From assembly GCA_964586425.1 (NCBI GenBank), contig CAZPHI010000031.1:1-23672 (forward strand): a DNA stretch of 23,672 nt, written 5' to 3'. The stretch's first letter is position 1, and each line of letters begins with the position of its first letter. This stretch comes from CAZPHI01 sp964586425. Its GTDB lineage: Bacteria; Bacillota; Clostridia; Lachnospirales; Lachnospiraceae. This document shows positions 22,474 through 23,672 of this stretch, one piece after another. The notes under the pieces were generated by a model that worked only from the letters and a program-made list of their open reading frames with translations, did no database searches and was not told the origin of the DNA. Made by a program: the position numbers and the translations under genes.

Positions 22474-23049
22474 ATAAGCGTAGAAGGAATTAAGTATTAC
22501 ACTATGCAAGATGGTACTAAAATATTGAAGGTATTTTGTAAACCAACAGTTAAGTTCCCAGAAGGAGGTTATTTTTATGCACCAGCAGAAGCTGAAAGTT
22601 TAGTTAACTCTTATGGCTGGTACTTATATAAAGATGGAAATAGAGTAGTAATTAGAGCTTTTTCAGGTGATAGAAGCAAACGACAAACAGTATATTTCCA
22701 CAAAGAATTATATAAATTCTATCAAGGATGTAATTGGAATGAGGACATAGACCATATATCACTGATTTCATTTGACAATACTAATAATAATCTAAATGCA
22801 GTTACAAGAAGTCAGAATTTATTAAACACATATATAAGAGGGTATATTTACAATAAAGTAGGACATTCTTTTAAACCAATACGTCGTGTTGAGGGGAAAA
22901 ATTATAGTCCATTTAGTGTAACTTACAAAGAAGATGAAGCTTGTGTACTACAGAACTATATTGAACAGGTAACTTTAAGAGAAAAATTAGGTTCTAACTA
23001 TTATATGTTTGATTTCTTAAAGTATAGAAGAGGTAGACCAATATGTTAA
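22474..23049 (+). CDS. HNH-endonuclease-like protein with ATA at the start position
   Basis: About 191 aa. The region FHKELYKFYQG ... DIDHISLISFDNTNNNLNAV followed by TRSQNLLN resembles the core of HNH nucleases of the homing type, where V-D-H-I-N-G-x-x-x-D-N-R-x-x-N-L-R-x-V-T-x-x-Q-N is usual. The D-H and N-L-x-x-V-T-x-x-Q-N parts are kept. The flanks, such as GYFYAPAEAESLVNSYGWYL, are not assigned. GGAGGTG at 22461-22467 is ideal, but the codon 6 bases later is ATA, where ATG would fit exactly. The frame opens with a TTG at 22459 overlapping that site, and the next in-frame ATG is at 22504. The gene may be decaying. The C-terminus KYRRGRPIC ends at TAA just before a second in-frame stop. 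Confidence 0.6.
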   Translation: MSVEGIKYYTMQDGTKILKVFCKPTVKFPEGGYFYAPAEAESLVNSYGWYLYKDGNRVVIRAFSGDRSKRQTVYFHKELYKFYQGCNWNEDIDHISLISFDNTNNNLNAVTRSQNLLNTYIRGYIYNKVGHSFKPIRRVEGKNYSPFSVTYKEDEACVLQNYIEQVTLREKLGSNYYMFDFLKYRRGRPIC

Positions 23050-23166
23050 GTGGTGTGGTAAGATGTATCTGAGTACCTAACATCTAATGGGGTACTAGAC
23101 TTTAGTGTTGATAAGGCAACTGATACAGCTAAATTTATCAAAGAATTTATTTTAGAGTCTTGGAGT
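23050..23166 (+). pseudogene. Coding-like remnant without start between two ORFs
   Basis: Same reading frame as the ORFs on both sides. It has TAA at 23047-23049 and again at 23059-23061, then 35 open codons (beginning DVSEYLTSNGVLDFSVDKA) that run straight into the ATG at 23167. No ATG, GTG or TTG occurs in frame in this stretch. It reads like the lost N-terminal part of the downstream protein, or the seam of a formerly single gene. Confidence 0.5.
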
Positions 23167-23577
23167 ATGCGTTGTGATTTATGTTATACGCAAGATTGTC
23201 TTAAAGTTAAATACGATTACAGAAGAGAGAATAATGTAGTCGACCTAGTAAAAGATAGGGATAAATTCGGTGATAAGTATATAAAGTTAGTTCAAGAATA
23301 TATCGATACAGATGGATTTAGAATTTATTTCAATAATCTATTGCATTCTGCATTTAAGTCAGGTTTCTACGACATAAGATTCATCAATCTTGGGGGTACT
23401 AACAAGGAACTTTCAGATGCTCTTTATGAAAATTCCTCAGATTTGCAACATGTAATTGTTGTAGGTAGCGAACATATACCAGAAGCTGTGCAGGACACAA
23501 TGAAGTATTACTCAGATGGTATTGAAGATTTTAAGTTATTGACAACAGGAGCATTTAATAAAATTATAAATAACTAA
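23167..23577 (+). CDS. Unrecognised protein, probably 5'-truncated
   Basis: This 136-aa ORF matches no family I recognise. It opens MRCDLCYTQDC, with three Cys that could bind a metal. It continues with a charged helical part (RRENNVVDLVKDRDKFGDKY) and a segment that looks like alternating strands and helices (SGFYDIRFINLGG, then LQHVIVVGSEHIPEAV). There are no membrane segments. The only site before the ATG is GGAG 2 bases away, too close for normal initiation, and open coding-like sequence extends 35 codons upstream without a start. The real gene was probably longer. An intrinsic terminator follows the stop, so it is the end of a transcript. Confidence 0.5.
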   Translation: MRCDLCYTQDCLKVKYDYRRENNVVDLVKDRDKFGDKYIKLVQEYIDTDGFRIYFNNLLHSAFKSGFYDIRFINLGGTNKELSDALYENSSDLQHVIVVGSEHIPEAVQDTMKYYSDGIEDFKLLTTGAFNKIINN

Positions 23578-23590
23578 TGGGGTATCATTT

Positions 23591-23622
23591 AAGTCAGTCT
23601 TTCGAGGCTGACTTATTTTTTT
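23591..23622 (+). terminator. Intrinsic terminator used as group II intron target
   Basis: AAGTCAGTCT (23591-23600) pairs with AGGCTGACTT (23605-23614), one T-G pair, around a TTCG loop. ATTTTTTT follows, ending one base before the intron's first G. Confidence 0.88.
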
Positions 23623-23672
23623 GTGTGCCAGGCATGGCACTAATCTAACTGGTGAAAGTCCAGTCACGGGTA
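23623..23672 (+). mobile_element. 5' end of a group II intron, class IIC-like (truncated by window)
   Basis: GTGTGCCAGGCATGGCAC begins with the group II 5' consensus GUGYG and folds as GTGCC/GGCAC. TCTAACTGG and GTGAAAGTCCAGT follow, with an ACTGG/CCAGT hairpin. This closely follows the opening of the Oceanobacillus iheyensis group IIC intron (GUGUGCCCGGCAUGGG, then GGUGAGAGUCC). Insertion directly downstream of a terminator hairpin is the known target habit of class IIC introns. The ribozyme body and any reverse transcriptase ORF lie beyond the window. Confidence 0.85.

Noticed and set aside
22474..23049. IscB/OMEGA nuclease
   Set aside because: The protein is about 190 aa with only an HNH-like core and no visible RuvC segments or arginine-rich helix, so it fits small homing-type HNH proteins better.

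Overview
The window is a low-GC Firmicute chromosome segment, most likely from a spore-forming member of the Lachnospiraceae (Clostridia). This rests on the AT-rich codon use (AGA, ATA, GAA), strong AGGAGG-type ribosome binding sites, an alpha/beta-type small acid-soluble spore protein, a DUF4364 protein, and a split pair of purine enzymes. The genus cannot be fixed from the sequence alone.

Layout: (a) 1-5260, plus strand: a divergent MGDG-synthase/GT28-like glycosyltransferase, a DJ-1/PfpI protein, a PurO-type IMP cyclohydrolase next to a stand-alone AICAR transformylase (together replacing bifunctional PurH), a membrane-anchored transglutaminase-like protein, and a spore SASP. (b) 5266-6095: a minus-strand acyl-CoA thioesterase and a long imperfect palindrome. 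(c) 6096-12422: the protein quality-control block tig-clpP-clpX-lon-ysxC (trigger factor, Clp protease, unfoldase, Lon, ribosome-assembly GTPase). (d) 12486-16623: an XRE regulator (-), a lipoprotein with Ig-like repeats (+), and a minus-strand run malic enzyme, radical SAM protein (TIGR01212/YtqA), DUF4364. (e) 17013-22058, plus strand: the conserved rho-rpmE-yqhQ-prmC-prfA cluster (transcription termination, ribosomal protein L31, membrane protein, release-factor methylase and its substrate RF1).

(f) 22059-23672 is different. After the prfA terminator comes about 200 bp of non-coding DNA with three copies of a 15-bp motif at an exact 31-bp period. These lie inside a pair of 12-bp perfect inverted repeats and are followed by another intrinsic terminator. 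Next is an HNH-endonuclease-like ORF with an excellent Shine-Dalgarno sequence but ATA where the start codon should be. It is followed, in the same frame and after two close TAA codons, by an unrecognised ORF that seems to have lost its start. Finally there is an intrinsic terminator with the 5' end of a group II intron (class IIC-like) inserted directly after it and running off the window. This looks like the edge of a decaying accessory island attached to the housekeeping block, and it is the part most worth following up.

No tRNA, rRNA or CRISPR array was recognised. Functional names rest on recalled family motifs. No database search was run.
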